DNA from: Microcoleus sp. FACHB-1515
GTDB lineage: Bacteria > Cyanobacteriota > Cyanobacteriia > Elainellales > Elainellaceae
DNA length: 64,000 bases
Assembly: GCF_014696105.1 (NCBI RefSeq)
Contig: NZ_JACJPO010000008.1
Location: 44,218 to 108,217 of the forward strand
Direction: 5' to 3'
This document shows, piece by piece, positions 56,451-64,000 of the stretch. How positions within the stretch are numbered: position 1 is the stretch's first letter; each line of letters begins with the position of its first letter. The notes under the pieces are model-generated. The model did no database searches. It was given only the letters and a program-made list of their open reading frames with translations, and had not been told where the DNA came from. The position numbers and the translations under genes were made by a program.

Positions 56451-56813
56451 ATGAGCACGGTAAGGAGAATGCGATCGAGTTTGGGAATGCTAGCAGCATC
56501 GATTTCTCAAACCGCAATGCATCCGATCCCCCACAATCCTCCCCAAATCAGCACGATGCCCCGCCAGCAAACGGAAGCCAGCATCCTGCTTGACCTGCAC
56601 AAGCTCGTCAGCGAAAAAAACCGCCTTCAGCAAGAGCTAATCACACTCGAAGCTCGCCAGGCCTTGATTCGCGATCGCCTGAACCAAATCGAAACCGATC
56701 GCGCCATTCTTGAAGAAAATCGCAGCGCTATTCGCACCCGATCGATCGCACCCGCACTCCCTAGCGCACTTTCAACTCCGTCCTCCTACGACATTACGTT
56801 TCTCGAATACTAG
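56451..56813 (+). CDS. Coiled-coil conserved protein of unknown function
   Basis: This is a protein of at most 120 residues. The start is uncertain; ATG codons at 56436, 56451, 56469 and 56484 are in frame. The conserved part begins at MPRQQTEASILLDLHKL and continues as a coiled coil (NRLQQELITLEARQALIRDRLNQIE). The last residues, ITFLEY, resemble the end of similar cyanobacterial proteins. Function unknown; the pattern resembles small proteins I recall from other cyanobacteria, but I cannot name a family. Confidence 0.65.
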   Translation: MSTVRRMRSSLGMLAASISQTAMHPIPHNPPQISTMPRQQTEASILLDLHKLVSEKNRLQQELITLEARQALIRDRLNQIETDRAILEENRSAIRTRSIAPALPSALSTPSSYDITFLEY

Positions 56814-56901
56814 CCAACAGTCGATCGCGGCCTGCCGGAACGGACTTCGTGACACCCCATTTGCCGCATACTCATAGAAGATTGCAATCAGTGACAGCGG
56901 C

Positions 56902-57552
56902 ATGGGCAAAAAACCGATTCCTGGTGAACAGCGCGTGATTCTACCAGACGTGAGCTGGCAGCAGTTTGAAATGCTGCTGCAAGAACTCGGCGACGATCGC
57001 ACGAGCTATCTCACATTCGATCGCAAGCGGCTGGAATTGATGACGCCCACAGCCGAACACCAGCGCTGCAATCAACTGATTGAATCGCTGATTTTGCTGT
57101 TGGCCGATGAACTGAATGTCTCAGTCAGCGCAGAAGGTGCCGTTTTGCTCAAGCGGGCTGACCTGCTGTGCGCGACCGAACCCGATTCGAGCTACTATCT
57201 CGATCGCCCTGCCCCGCTCGATCGGCGCGTTGTAGATTTGATGCGCGATTTGCCGCCGGATCTGGTCGTCGAAGTTGCCATCACCAAAAGCGCGATTAAC
57301 AAGCTGGCAATCTATGCCGCCTTAGAGATTTCTGAAGTGTGGCGCTATGTGACGCAGGCCGGAGAAGAAGCACTGCTCAAAGGCACGCTCACCTTCTATC
57401 AGCTTCAGGGCGATCGCTACGTGGAAACACCGAATAGCCAAGCCTTTCCAATGCTGACTACCGATCGTGTCGTGCAGTTTCTTGAACATAGCGATGCGAT
57501 CGGGTTGCCCCAAGCACTGCGAACTTTGCGAGCTTGGGTACAGGAGGCATAG
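56902..57552 (+). CDS. Uma2 family endonuclease-like protein (DUF820)
   Basis: This is a 216-residue protein of the PD-(D/E)xK superfamily. Typical elements are VSWQQFEMLLQELGDDR near the start, a central EPDSSYYL with the first acidic residues, and PDLVVEVAITKSAINKLAIYAALEISEVWRY with the second acidic residue and the lysine. Uma2 proteins occur in many copies in cyanobacterial genomes and their role is not settled. No partner gene is evident. Confidence 0.9.
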   Translation: MGKKPIPGEQRVILPDVSWQQFEMLLQELGDDRTSYLTFDRKRLELMTPTAEHQRCNQLIESLILLLADELNVSVSAEGAVLLKRADLLCATEPDSSYYLDRPAPLDRRVVDLMRDLPPDLVVEVAITKSAINKLAIYAALEISEVWRYVTQAGEEALLKGTLTFYQLQGDRYVETPNSQAFPMLTTDRVVQFLEHSDAIGLPQALRTLRAWVQEA

Positions 57553-57813
57553 AGGGTTTGGACTTGCTGTAATCAGCATAAAGATAAAGTAAAGTGCCTG
57601 TAAATCTTGGAATGAATCTCGACAATTTCGCAATGCAATTCTGGAATTACTGTTAAGTTTCTAGAGTGACCAGCAGAAATCTGAATTGGACTAGACAGGA
57701 TTCAACCTAGAAGTTAGCTTTGGGTGAAAAACAGGCATCAAGAAGTTTGCTTGGCTCAAACCGAGTATTACACTGCCTTTTTATAACCTTGTTCAACTCG
57801 CAACACATCAATC

Positions 57814-58767
57814 ATGAGAATCTTAGTCACGGGCGGCGCAGGTTTCATCGGCTCCCATCTGATCGATCGCCTGATGGAAGCGGGGCACGAAGTTATCTGC
57901 CTCGACAACTTCTACACCGGAGACAGGCGCAACATCCTCAAGTGGCTAAACCATCCATATTTTGAACTGATTCGCCACGATATCACCGAGCCAATTCGTC
58001 TGGAAGTTCAGCAGATCTATCATCTGGCTTGTCCTGCTTCGCCCGTTCACTATCAGTACAATCCGGTCAAAACGATTAAGACCAACGTGATGGGCACGCT
58101 GAATATGCTTGGTCTTGCCAAGCGCGTCAAAGCTAGATTTCTGCTCGCTTCAACTTCAGAAGTCTATGGCGACCCGGAAGTGCATCCGCAGCCCGAAGAG
58201 TACAGAGGCAGCGTCAATCCGATCGGCATCCGAAGCTGCTACGACGAAGGCAAGCGCGTTGCTGAAACTTTAGCCTTTGACTATCACCGCCAAAACGATG
58301 TAGACATTCGCGTTGCCCGCATCTTCAACACCTACGGCCCCCGAATGCTCGAAAACGACGGGCGCGTCGTCAGCAATTTTGTTGTGCAAGCCTTGTGCGG
58401 TCAGCCGCTCACCATCTACGGTGAAGGCGCACAAACTCGCAGCTTTTGCTACGTCTCAGATCTGGTCGAAGGCTTGATGCGCTTGATGAACGGCGATTTC
58501 ATCGGCCCTGTGAATTTGGGGAATCCCGACGAATACACGATCTTGCAGCTTGCCCAAGCCGTGCAGCAAATGGTCAATCCTGATGTGCCTTTGAAGTTTG
58601 AGCCGCTGCCGCAAGACGATCCGCGCCGCCGCAAACCCGACATCACCCGTGCCCAAACTCATCTGGGCTGGCAGCCGACCGTGCTGCTGCAAGATGGCCT
58701 TCAGCGCACGATCGACGATTTCCGTGCTCGCCTGGGTGATGCCCGCGCCGCACAGCCTGTTTTGTAA
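57814..58767 (+). CDS. uxs: UDP-glucuronate decarboxylase (UDP-xylose synthase)
   Basis: This enzyme turns UDP-glucuronate into UDP-xylose with bound NAD+. The 317-residue short-chain dehydrogenase-type protein has [11 protein letters not shown] at residues 6-16, the Ser/Thr stretch STSEVYGDP, and catalytic Y143 and K147 in [21 protein letters not shown] and [10 protein letters not shown] are typical of Uxs. The next gene encodes UDP-glucose dehydrogenase, which makes its substrate, 119 bp downstream on the same strand. Confidence 0.95.
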   Translation: MRILVTGGAGFIGSHLIDRLMEAGHEVICLDNFYTGDRRNILKWLNHPYFELIRHDITEPIRLEVQQIYHLACPASPVHYQYNPVKTIKTNVMGTLNMLGLAKRVKARFLLASTSEVYGDPEVHPQPEEYRGSVNPIGIRSCYDEGKRVAETLAFDYHRQNDVDIRVARIFNTYGPRMLENDGRVVSNFVVQALCGQPLTIYGEGAQTRSFCYVSDLVEGLMRLMNGDFIGPVNLGNPDEYTILQLAQAVQQMVNPDVPLKFEPLPQDDPRRRKPDITRAQTHLGWQPTVLLQDGLQRTIDDFRARLGDARAAQPVL

Positions 58768-58886
58768 CAGCCTGTTTGGCTTGTACAAGAAATATCGGGC
58801 GTCGGCTGCCTGCTGATACCCGATACTCAACACCTGACACTCCCCCCCTTTCCCTTATCCATCTGCACCCAAAAGGAGTTAACTTC

Positions 58887-60269
58887 ATGCGTGTTTGTGT
58901 CATTGGTACTGGATACGTTGGTTTGGTGACGGGTGTGTGCTTAGCGCACATTGGTCATCAAGTCATTTGCGTAGACAACAATGAAGAAAAAGTCAAACTG
59001 ATGCAGGCAGGGCAGTCGCCCATTTTTGAGCCTGGCCTGTCGGAACTGATGCAGAATGCGATTCAATCGCAAAGCATCGAATTTACGACCGACATCGCCA
59101 GAGGCGTTGAGCATGGTGAAATTCTGTTTATTGCAGTGGGAACGCCGCCCCTGCCGACGGGCGAAAGTGACACGCGCTATGTCGAGGCGGTCGCTCGCAG
59201 TATCGGTGCACATCTCAACGGCGGCTATAAGGTCATCGTGAATAAGTCCACTGTGCCGATCGGGTCGGGCGACTGGGTGCGGATGATCGTGCTCGATGGC
59301 ATTGCGGAACGGCAAAAATCACTGATTCCTGCTGGTGGCGTCGATGTGCTGCCGGAAATTACGGCAGATTTTGATGTGGTGAGCAATCCGGAATTTCTGC
59401 GTGAAGGCTGCGCCATCTACGACACCTTCAACCCCGATCGCATCGTGTTGGGCAGCAGCAGCCCGCGAGCGATCGCACTGATGAAAGAGCTTTATGCGCC
59501 GATCGTCGCTCGCGAAGCTGCCGAAGACAAATCGCTGCCCACCGTTCCCGTTGTTGTGACCGACATCAGTTCGGCGGAAATGGTGAAATATGCCTCGAAC
59601 GCTTTCTTGGCAACAAAAATCAGCTTTATCAACGAAGTGGCGAATATTTGCGATCGGGTTGGGGCAGACGTGACGCAGGTCGCCAAAGGCATTGGCCTCG
59701 ATTCGCGCATCGGCAGTAAATTTCTGCAAGCTGGAATCGGCTGGGGCGGATCGTGCTTTCCCAAAGACGTTGCCGCGCTGATTCACACCGCCGATGACTA
59801 CGGCTATGAAGCGCAACTGCTTAAAGCTGCTGTCAGCGTCAATCAGCGTCAGCGTTTGGTGACGGTGGAAAAGCTCCAGCAAGTTCTCAAAATCCTCAAG
59901 GGCAAAACGGTCGGCCTGCTTGGTCTCACCTTCAAGCCGGACACGGATGACATGCGCGATGCGCCCGCCCTTGACCTGATTGAGCAGTTGACCCGACTGG
60001 GCACCAAGGTCAAAGCGTTTGACCCGCTGGTTTCGCAGACCGGATTGCGGCATGGTCTCTCAAACGTCATCGTCGAAACCGATGCAGAGCGCTTGGCCGA
60101 TGGTTGCGATGCGCTGGTTCTTGTCACCGACTGGAAGCAGTTCCGCACGCTCGACTATGCAAAGATGGCGGCGCTGATGACTCATCCCGTGATGATTGAC
60201 GGTCGCAACTTCCTTGACCAAGAAGCCCTAGAGCAAGCAGGTTTCCGCTATTTGGGAATCGGTCGATAA
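58887..60269 (+). CDS. ugd: UDP-glucose 6-dehydrogenase
   Basis: Ugd oxidises UDP-glucose to UDP-glucuronate in two NAD+-dependent steps. The ATG at 58887 follows AAAAGGAG by eight bases and begins the family sequence MRVCVIGTGYVGLVTG; a longer frame to 58776 is excluded. The 460-residue protein has the dinucleotide site at 7-12, the central SNPEFLREG substrate region, catalytic C290 (GWGGSCFPKD) and the C-terminal GLTFKPDTDDMRDAPA. Together with uxs it provides UDP-GlcA and UDP-xylose for exopolysaccharide. Confidence 0.97.
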   Translation: MRVCVIGTGYVGLVTGVCLAHIGHQVICVDNNEEKVKLMQAGQSPIFEPGLSELMQNAIQSQSIEFTTDIARGVEHGEILFIAVGTPPLPTGESDTRYVEAVARSIGAHLNGGYKVIVNKSTVPIGSGDWVRMIVLDGIAERQKSLIPAGGVDVLPEITADFDVVSNPEFLREGCAIYDTFNPDRIVLGSSSPRAIALMKELYAPIVAREAAEDKSLPTVPVVVTDISSAEMVKYASNAFLATKISFINEVANICDRVGADVTQVAKGIGLDSRIGSKFLQAGIGWGGSCFPKDVAALIHTADDYGYEAQLLKAAVSVNQRQRLVTVEKLQQVLKILKGKTVGLLGLTFKPDTDDMRDAPALDLIEQLTRLGTKVKAFDPLVSQTGLRHGLSNVIVETDAERLADGCDALVLVTDWKQFRTLDYAKMAALMTHPVMIDGRNFLDQEALEQAGFRYLGIGR

Positions 60270-60301
60270 TTTAGTCGATCGCCCCGATTGACTTAAAAAT
60301 C

Positions 60302-60345
60302 ATCAGCCCGTGCTGTCTGTTAATCGACAATACGGGCTGATTTTT
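60302..60345 (+). terminator. Rho-independent terminator after ugd
   Basis: ATCAGCCCGT (60302-60311) pairs with ACGGGCTGAT (60332-60341) across a 20-base loop, and TTTT follows. It lies 33 bp after the ugd stop codon. Confidence 0.8.
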
Positions 60346-60450
60346 GATGAGAAAAAGTGACTGAATGAAGCTCAAAGAGTGCGCCAGTGTTTTTTGACTG
60401 CTTAAATCGCAAATCGACGAGCCAACAGGACGATCGCCAACAACCCTTCA

Positions 60451-60774
60451 TCAATCATCAGATGGCTGATTGAATGAGCCGATTACTTCAGCCGTAATGT
60501 CTCTGCCGCCTTTGAAATTTACGATGAAAGTGCCGATCGTGTAAATTGGCCCCCAAGGAATACCCCACCAGCCCAAAAAGAAGGAAATCAGCGAGAACCG
60601 CAAGCCTTTGACGATCGCGCTTTCATTCGATTTGACAAAGTAAATGTCAGACGGACGCTTGAACGTCAAAATCAAAACGGAAATGCAGTATTGAAACAAC
60701 ACAAATTTTGCGCCCCGCTGTAGCTCGGCGTCGATCGCCTCTGGGGTCATGCCTTCAATGCCGCGAATCATCAT
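60451..60774 (-). CDS. Small membrane protein of unknown function
   Basis: This is a 107-residue protein; the start at 60774 is set by AAGGAG eight bases upstream, not the longer frame to 60846. It has two hydrophobic segments (about 22-38 and 57-83, including FLGWWGIPWGPIYTIGTF) around a charged loop. The WGIPWGP stretch recurs in small bacterial membrane proteins of unknown function. No neighbour suggests a role. Confidence 0.75.
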   Translation of the reverse strand: MMIRGIEGMTPEAIDAELQRGAKFVLFQYCISVLILTFKRPSDIYFVKSNESAIVKGLRFSLISFFLGWWGIPWGPIYTIGTFIVNFKGGRDITAEVIGSFNQPSDD

Positions 60775-60966
60775 CGCTTGCGCTCCTTCGCTATCTGTCC
60801 GATGGTCGATCGCTCCACCAATATAAGCGCGGCGGCAGAATCTCATCGAAATTTAGAGTTTTGTCACGTTTATCCGGATGTCATGTTTGTCCAGACAGCG
60901 AAATTCTTGTGTGCCGTACTTTGACCTATTTCGATATAGTTCTAATTAGATGAATGTCGAAGTAGT

Positions 60967-61575
60967 ATGAGCGATCGAGAGTTTGAGATGTTGCTGAACT
61001 TTTTTAAAGCGCTGGCGAACGAAAGTCGGCTGAAGCTGGTCGGCATCTTGGCACAGCGCGAATGCAGCGTCGAGGAACTGGCGGCCTTGCTGCGGTTGAA
61101 AGAGCCGACCGTTTCGCATCATTTGAACAAGCTCAAAGCGCTAAATCTGGTGCAGATGCGATCGCAGGGCAACACGCACCTCTATCGCCTCGATCCAGAA
61201 GAACTACAACGGCTGAACCAGATGTTGCTGACTGCTGAGCAAGTTCTGACAGCGGAAGTGGACGGCACCGCTTGGGAAGAAAAAGTATTGCAAAGCTTTT
61301 TGGTTGATGGTCGCCTCAAGGAAATTCCTGCCAGTCGGAAAAAGCGCCTTGTCGTTCTGCAATGGCTGGTACGCAAGTTCGAGCCGGACAGGATTTATTC
61401 AGAGCGATCGCTCAACGAAATTTTGCAGCGCTATCATTCCGATTCGGCTACGCTGCGACGAGAATTCATCGGCTATCGGCTGATGGCACGCGATCGCGGT
61501 CAATATTGGCGGTTGCCTGAAAGCGAGTGGAAAGTCGAAGCGTCAGCCAAACGAGCAGCAGATTTGGACGCTTAA
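60967..61575 (+). CDS. ArsR-type regulator fused to a DUF2087 domain
   Basis: This is a 202-residue protein. Residues 5-90 are an ArsR winged helix: ALANESRLKLVGILAQRECSVEELAALLRLKEPTVSHHLNKLK. Residues about 125-195 are DUF2087 (KEIPASRKKRLVVLQWLVRKF to EFIGYRLMARDRGQYWRL). No CxC metal site is present in the DNA-binding helix, so a metal sensor role is not supported. The gene lies directly upstream of a strong promoter and a small ORF that may be its target. Confidence 0.92.
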   Translation: MSDREFEMLLNFFKALANESRLKLVGILAQRECSVEELAALLRLKEPTVSHHLNKLKALNLVQMRSQGNTHLYRLDPEELQRLNQMLLTAEQVLTAEVDGTAWEEKVLQSFLVDGRLKEIPASRKKRLVVLQWLVRKFEPDRIYSERSLNEILQRYHSDSATLRREFIGYRLMARDRGQYWRLPESEWKVEASAKRAADLDA

Positions 61576-61640
61576 AGTTGGTGCGATCGCAGGGAAAAGC
61601 GGGCTTGGAGAAAACCTTCCAAAAAAGTTTCAGAAAGTCC

Positions 61641-61679
61641 TTGACAACCTGTAGCGCGTTTGTAGTATAACTGTAGTAT
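61641..61679 (+). promoter_or_regulatory. Strong sigma-70-like promoter with a direct repeat
   Basis: TTGACA (61641-61646) is followed after 16 bp by TAGTAT (61663-61668), or after 19 bp by TATAAC (61666-61671). TGTAGTAT occurs twice (61661-61668 and 61672-61679) across the -10, a likely operator. A GTAGTAT also overlaps the start of the ArsR-DUF2087 gene (60963-60969). Confidence 0.6.
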
Positions 61680-61706
61680 CAAAGGAACACGGCAGGAGGC
61701 AACCCG

Positions 61707-61868
61707 ATGAACCTCTGTTTCCTACATCCCATTCCAGCCCGTCGATTTTGGAAACCGCGCAGACCGAATCAGCCCATGCAGGACAAAAGGATTCGTTCAA
61801 GCGATCGCATCCAAGCCATTCGCAAGCTCGAACATCTCTATTTTCTGGAACGGCGCGGCTTGCTTTAG
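61707..61868 (+). CDS. 53-residue basic ORF behind a strong promoter
   Basis: ATG at 61707 follows AGGAGG by seven bases, and a consensus -35 lies 60 bp upstream. The frame encodes 53 residues, rich in Arg, Lys and Leu (RRFWKPRRPNQPMQDKRIRS, then an amphipathic helix around RIQAIRKLEHLYFLERRGLL). I do not recognise a family. It could be a small regulatory or membrane-active protein, or a leader peptide; a real translated gene is likely from the signals. Confidence 0.6.
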   Translation: MNLCFLHPIPARRFWKPRRPNQPMQDKRIRSSDRIQAIRKLEHLYFLERRGLL

Positions 61869-61980
61869 GCGATTGGCTGATTGCATTGACCGAGCGAGCG
61901 ATCGCCACATGAACCTTGAAAACAAAATGCCATTTTTCAACTTGTCAAACAGTTGATCCATTCAGCTTTTTGACATTTTT

Positions 61981-62055
61981 GGGGCTGTAGCTCAGTTGGT
62001 CAAGAGCGCCTATCTGTCGAATAGGAAGTCGCCAGTTCAAATCTGGTCAGCCTCG
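61981..62055 (+). tRNA. tRNA-Asp (anticodon GUC)
   Basis: Acceptor GGGGCTG/CAGCCTC with one G-U pair, D-arm GCTC...GAGC, anticodon stem CCTAT/ATAGG with loop CTGTCGA, T-arm CCAG-TTCAAAT-CTGG, discriminator G. CCA is not encoded. First of a four-gene cluster. Confidence 0.92.
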
Positions 62056-62100
62056 CTTGAAATGAGGAACGAGGACTGAGTTTTTCATCCTTACCTCAAT

Positions 62101-62174
62101 GTCCGAGTCACCAAGTGGGAAGGTATCAGTCTGCAAAACTGACAGCGTGGGTTCGATTCCCACCTCGGACTCCA
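62101..62174 (+). tRNA. tRNA-Cys (anticodon GCA)
   Basis: Acceptor GTCCGAG/CTCGGAC, anticodon stem CAGT/ACTG with loop containing GCA, T-arm GTGGG-TTCGATT-CCCAC, discriminator T, and an encoded CCA at 62172-62174. The only gene of this cluster, apart from the tRNA-like hairpin nearby, that encodes CCA. Confidence 0.92.
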
Positions 62175-62180
62175 CTGTGT

Positions 62181-62253
62181 TGCAGCGTAGCTTAATGGAC
62201 AAAGCGCCAAGCTCATACCTTGGTCATTGCGGGTTCAACTCCCGCCGCTGCGA
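62181..62253 (+). tRNA. tRNA with CAU anticodon (Met type)
   Basis: D-arm GCTT...AAGC, anticodon stem CCAAG/CTTGG with loop CTCATAC, T-arm GCGGG-TTCAACT-CCCGC. The acceptor is TGCAGCG/CGCTGCG, which gives an unusual U1-G72 pair. The anticodon stem lacks the G-C run of initiators, so elongator Met, or Ile after lysidine modification, are the options. Confidence 0.8.
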
Positions 62254-62263
62254 CCCAATCTCA

Positions 62264-62298
62264 GGATGCGGATTCAAATTCCAACCGTATCCGCACCA
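62264..62298 (+). other. tRNA-like hairpin ending in CCA
   Basis: GGATGCGG (62264-62271) pairs with CCGTATCC (62285-62292) around a loop that contains TTCAAATTCC, a T-loop-like sequence, and GCACCA follows. It looks like the acceptor and T-arm of a lost tRNA gene brought together by deletion. Confidence 0.4.
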
Positions 62299-62304
62299 AC
62301 TCGT

Positions 62305-62377
62305 TGCCCCAAAGCTCAAGTGGCAGAGCGGGCGGCTGTTAACCGCACGGTTGCAGGTTCGATCCCTGCTGGGGCAG
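62305..62377 (+). tRNA. tRNA-Asn (anticodon GUU)
   Basis: Acceptor TGCCCCA/TGGGGCA, D-arm GCTC...GAGC, anticodon loop CTGTTAA, T-arm GCAGG-TTCGATC-CCTGC, discriminator G. Position 8, nearly always U, is A here, and the anticodon stem has one mismatch. CCA is not encoded. Confidence 0.85.
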
Positions 62378-62513
62378 TCATTTTCGATATTTCCGGCGGC
62401 TCTGCTCTAGCTAGCTAAGGGGCGATCGCCAAGCTGCTCCAACGAATCCTTAGCATTATGGCAAAAGACTTATGGCAAACTGAGCAAAGCCGCCCCTCCA
62501 GAGTTTGCCACCG

Positions 62514-63323
62514 ATGGATTTTTGGACTGAAGTTCTCCAGTTTGCTGAAGCGACAACCGCGCAGGTCGGCCAGCAGCTTCTTGCCGATTTTGGCCGTGTC
62601 CAGGCAGCAGAAAAAGCGGATGGTAGCTTGGTCACACAGTCCGATCGCTGGGCAGATGAAGCAATTAGAACCGCGATCGCTGCTCAATTTCCCGATCACG
62701 GCGTTCTCACTGAAGAAGTCGAGCATATGTTGCCAAATGGTGATTGGTGCTGGGTGATCGACCCGCTGGACGGCACAACCAATTTTGCGAGAGGCTTGCC
62801 AATCTGGGGCATTTCGATCGGCCTGCTCTATCAGGGAACACCCGTCTTTGGCTACGTGCATTTGCCGCCGCTCAATCAATCCTTTTACGGCTACTGGTAC
62901 GGCAGTAGCGGACTGACTGGCCCTACCGGAGCATTTCGCAATCACCAGCCCATTCACGTCAGCAGCGACAAACTGACTGCCAACCACTTTTTTAATCTTT
63001 GCGCCCGCAGCGTTTCGGCCTTGAAAAATCCGTTTCCCTGCAAAATTCGGATGCTGGGTGTTGCCACTTACAATTTGCTGACGGTGGCCGCAGGTGCAAC
63101 GCTGGGCGCAGTGGAAGCAACCCCAAAAATCTGGGATATTGCCGCAGTTTGGGCGATCGCACAGGCTGCCGGAGCCATGTGGATGCCGCTGGAGCCTGAG
63201 CCAATATTTCCGCTACAAGCAGGAGAAAATTATCGCGATCGATCGTTTCCCACGCTGCTCGTCAGCCAGCCCGATTTGATTTTGGTCTTCCAACCGCTTG
63301 TTCAGTTTTTGAGTCGTTCTTGA
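62514..63323 (+). CDS. Inositol monophosphatase family protein
   Basis: This is a 269-residue Mg-dependent, Li-sensitive-type phosphatase. ATG at 62514 (a TTG at 62505 is in frame). The metal sites are visible: E67/E68 (LTEEVE), D83, D86, G87 and T88 (WVIDPLDGTTNF) and the late WDIAAVWAIAQAAG. Substrates of the family include inositol phosphates, histidinol phosphate and PAP; the present one is not decided. Confidence 0.93.
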   Translation: MDFWTEVLQFAEATTAQVGQQLLADFGRVQAAEKADGSLVTQSDRWADEAIRTAIAAQFPDHGVLTEEVEHMLPNGDWCWVIDPLDGTTNFARGLPIWGISIGLLYQGTPVFGYVHLPPLNQSFYGYWYGSSGLTGPTGAFRNHQPIHVSSDKLTANHFFNLCARSVSALKNPFPCKIRMLGVATYNLLTVAAGATLGAVEATPKIWDIAAVWAIAQAAGAMWMPLEPEPIFPLQAGENYRDRSFPTLLVSQPDLILVFQPLVQFLSRS

Positions 63324-63387
63324 AATTAGGGCGATCGATTGGGCTGAACAAATGCAGCGGGATCGATCGCGCAGTGAAGCGCTATAG

Positions 63388-63765
<378 letters not shown>

Positions 63766-63800
63766 TTTCAGTGGCCGACAAAGTTTTTTGAAACAGGGTC

Positions 63801-63829
63801 TTTACAAATCTCAACAAATCCATTAATCT
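63801..63829 (+). promoter_or_regulatory. psbA: psbA promoter
   Basis: TTTACA (63801-63806), a 17-bp spacer and TAATCT (63824-63829), about 65 bp before the psbA ATG. The TTTACA hexamer is the usual -35 of cyanobacterial psbA genes. Confidence 0.7.
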
Positions 63830-63893
63830 AAACACAAGGGCAAAGAAACTTGCCTGAATTCATACCAATCATTGTGACAACGGCTCTAATACC

Positions 63894-64000
63894 ATGACAA
63901 CCACCTTACAGCGGCGCGAAAGCGCCACGATGTGGGAGCGGTTCTGCCAGTGGGTGACCAGCACCGAGAACCGCCTGTACGTGGGCTGGTTCGGCGTGCT
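63894..64000 (+). CDS. psbA: Photosystem II D1 protein, N-terminal part
   Basis: D1 binds the manganese cluster, P680 and QB in photosystem II. The first 35 residues are present before the window ends: [20 protein letters not shown] and then [13 protein letters not shown], matching D1. The clone is cut before the first membrane helix, so the D1 isoform cannot be told. Confidence 0.97.
   Translation, partial: MTTTLQRRESATMWERFCQWVTSTENRLYVGWFGV

Noticed and set aside
59319..60053. 244-residue minus-strand frame
   Set aside because: Antisense to the catalytic part of ugd; composition follows the third-codon bias of ugd.

Overview
The window is chromosomal DNA from a cyanobacterium. The octamer GCGATCGC (HIP1) and its extensions occur every few hundred bases. 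There are genes specific to oxygenic phototrophs (ycf3, thf1/psb29 and the start of psbA) and several cyanobacterial protein families (COP23, DUF2808, DUF3352, RTX-like repeats, Uma2). The hpsL-like gene and the full Bcs-type cellulose cluster suggest a mat- or sheath-forming, perhaps filamentous, species; that is inference.

Layout. 1-5.1 kb: a zinc-ribbon protein cut by the window edge, a conserved cyanobacterial protein, a C-terminal processing protease, ispG and a DUF4870 membrane protein. 5.3-13 kb: an RTX-like repeat protein, tgt, a ChaB-like protein, glutathione peroxidase, an orphan ABC solute-binding lipoprotein, a 2-hydroxyacid dehydrogenase and ppk. 13-28 kb is the most distinctive part. 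A secreted GH5-CBM2 cellulase and two envelope proteins of unknown function precede five tightly packed plus-strand genes: beta-barrel protein with a long Pro/Tyr-rich arm, TPR protein, GH8 lipoprotein, BcsB and BcsA. This looks like a Bcs cellulose secretion operon in which the BcsC function is split between two polypeptides. 28-38.6 kb: a GDSL-RTX esterase, tRNA-Val, an M16 protease, DUF2808, a divergent pirin/HxlR pair, a PAP2 phosphatase, a CrtI-like oxidoreductase and ycf3. 38.9-48.7 kb: two glycosyltransferases, rffA, thf1, a decayed MHYT histidine kinase, a pentapeptide-repeat protein and a DUF3352 protein. 48.8-60.3 kb: pyruvate kinase, COP23, an hpsL-like polysaccharide polymerase/ligase, a nucleotidyltransferase, a glycosyltransferase, CsbD, Uma2, and the UDP-sugar pair uxs-ugd. 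60.4-64 kb: an ArsR-DUF2087 regulator, a small ORF with a strong promoter, a cluster of four tRNA genes with odd features, an inositol-phosphatase-like gene, a HIT protein and the start of psbA.

How the genes fit together. Extracellular polysaccharide is the recurrent theme. Cellulose synthesis and export (13-28 kb), nucleotide-sugar supply (ugd then uxs, the nucleotidyltransferase, rffA), glycosyltransferases and an O-antigen-ligase-like protein are spread over about 45 kb among housekeeping and photosynthesis genes. No insertion sequence, prophage, plasmid origin or CRISPR array was seen.

Limits. All calls are by eye from the sequence and remembered families. Start codons were moved from the longest ORF to an internal codon where a Shine-Dalgarno sequence, signal peptide or family N-terminus supports it; this is stated in each entry.
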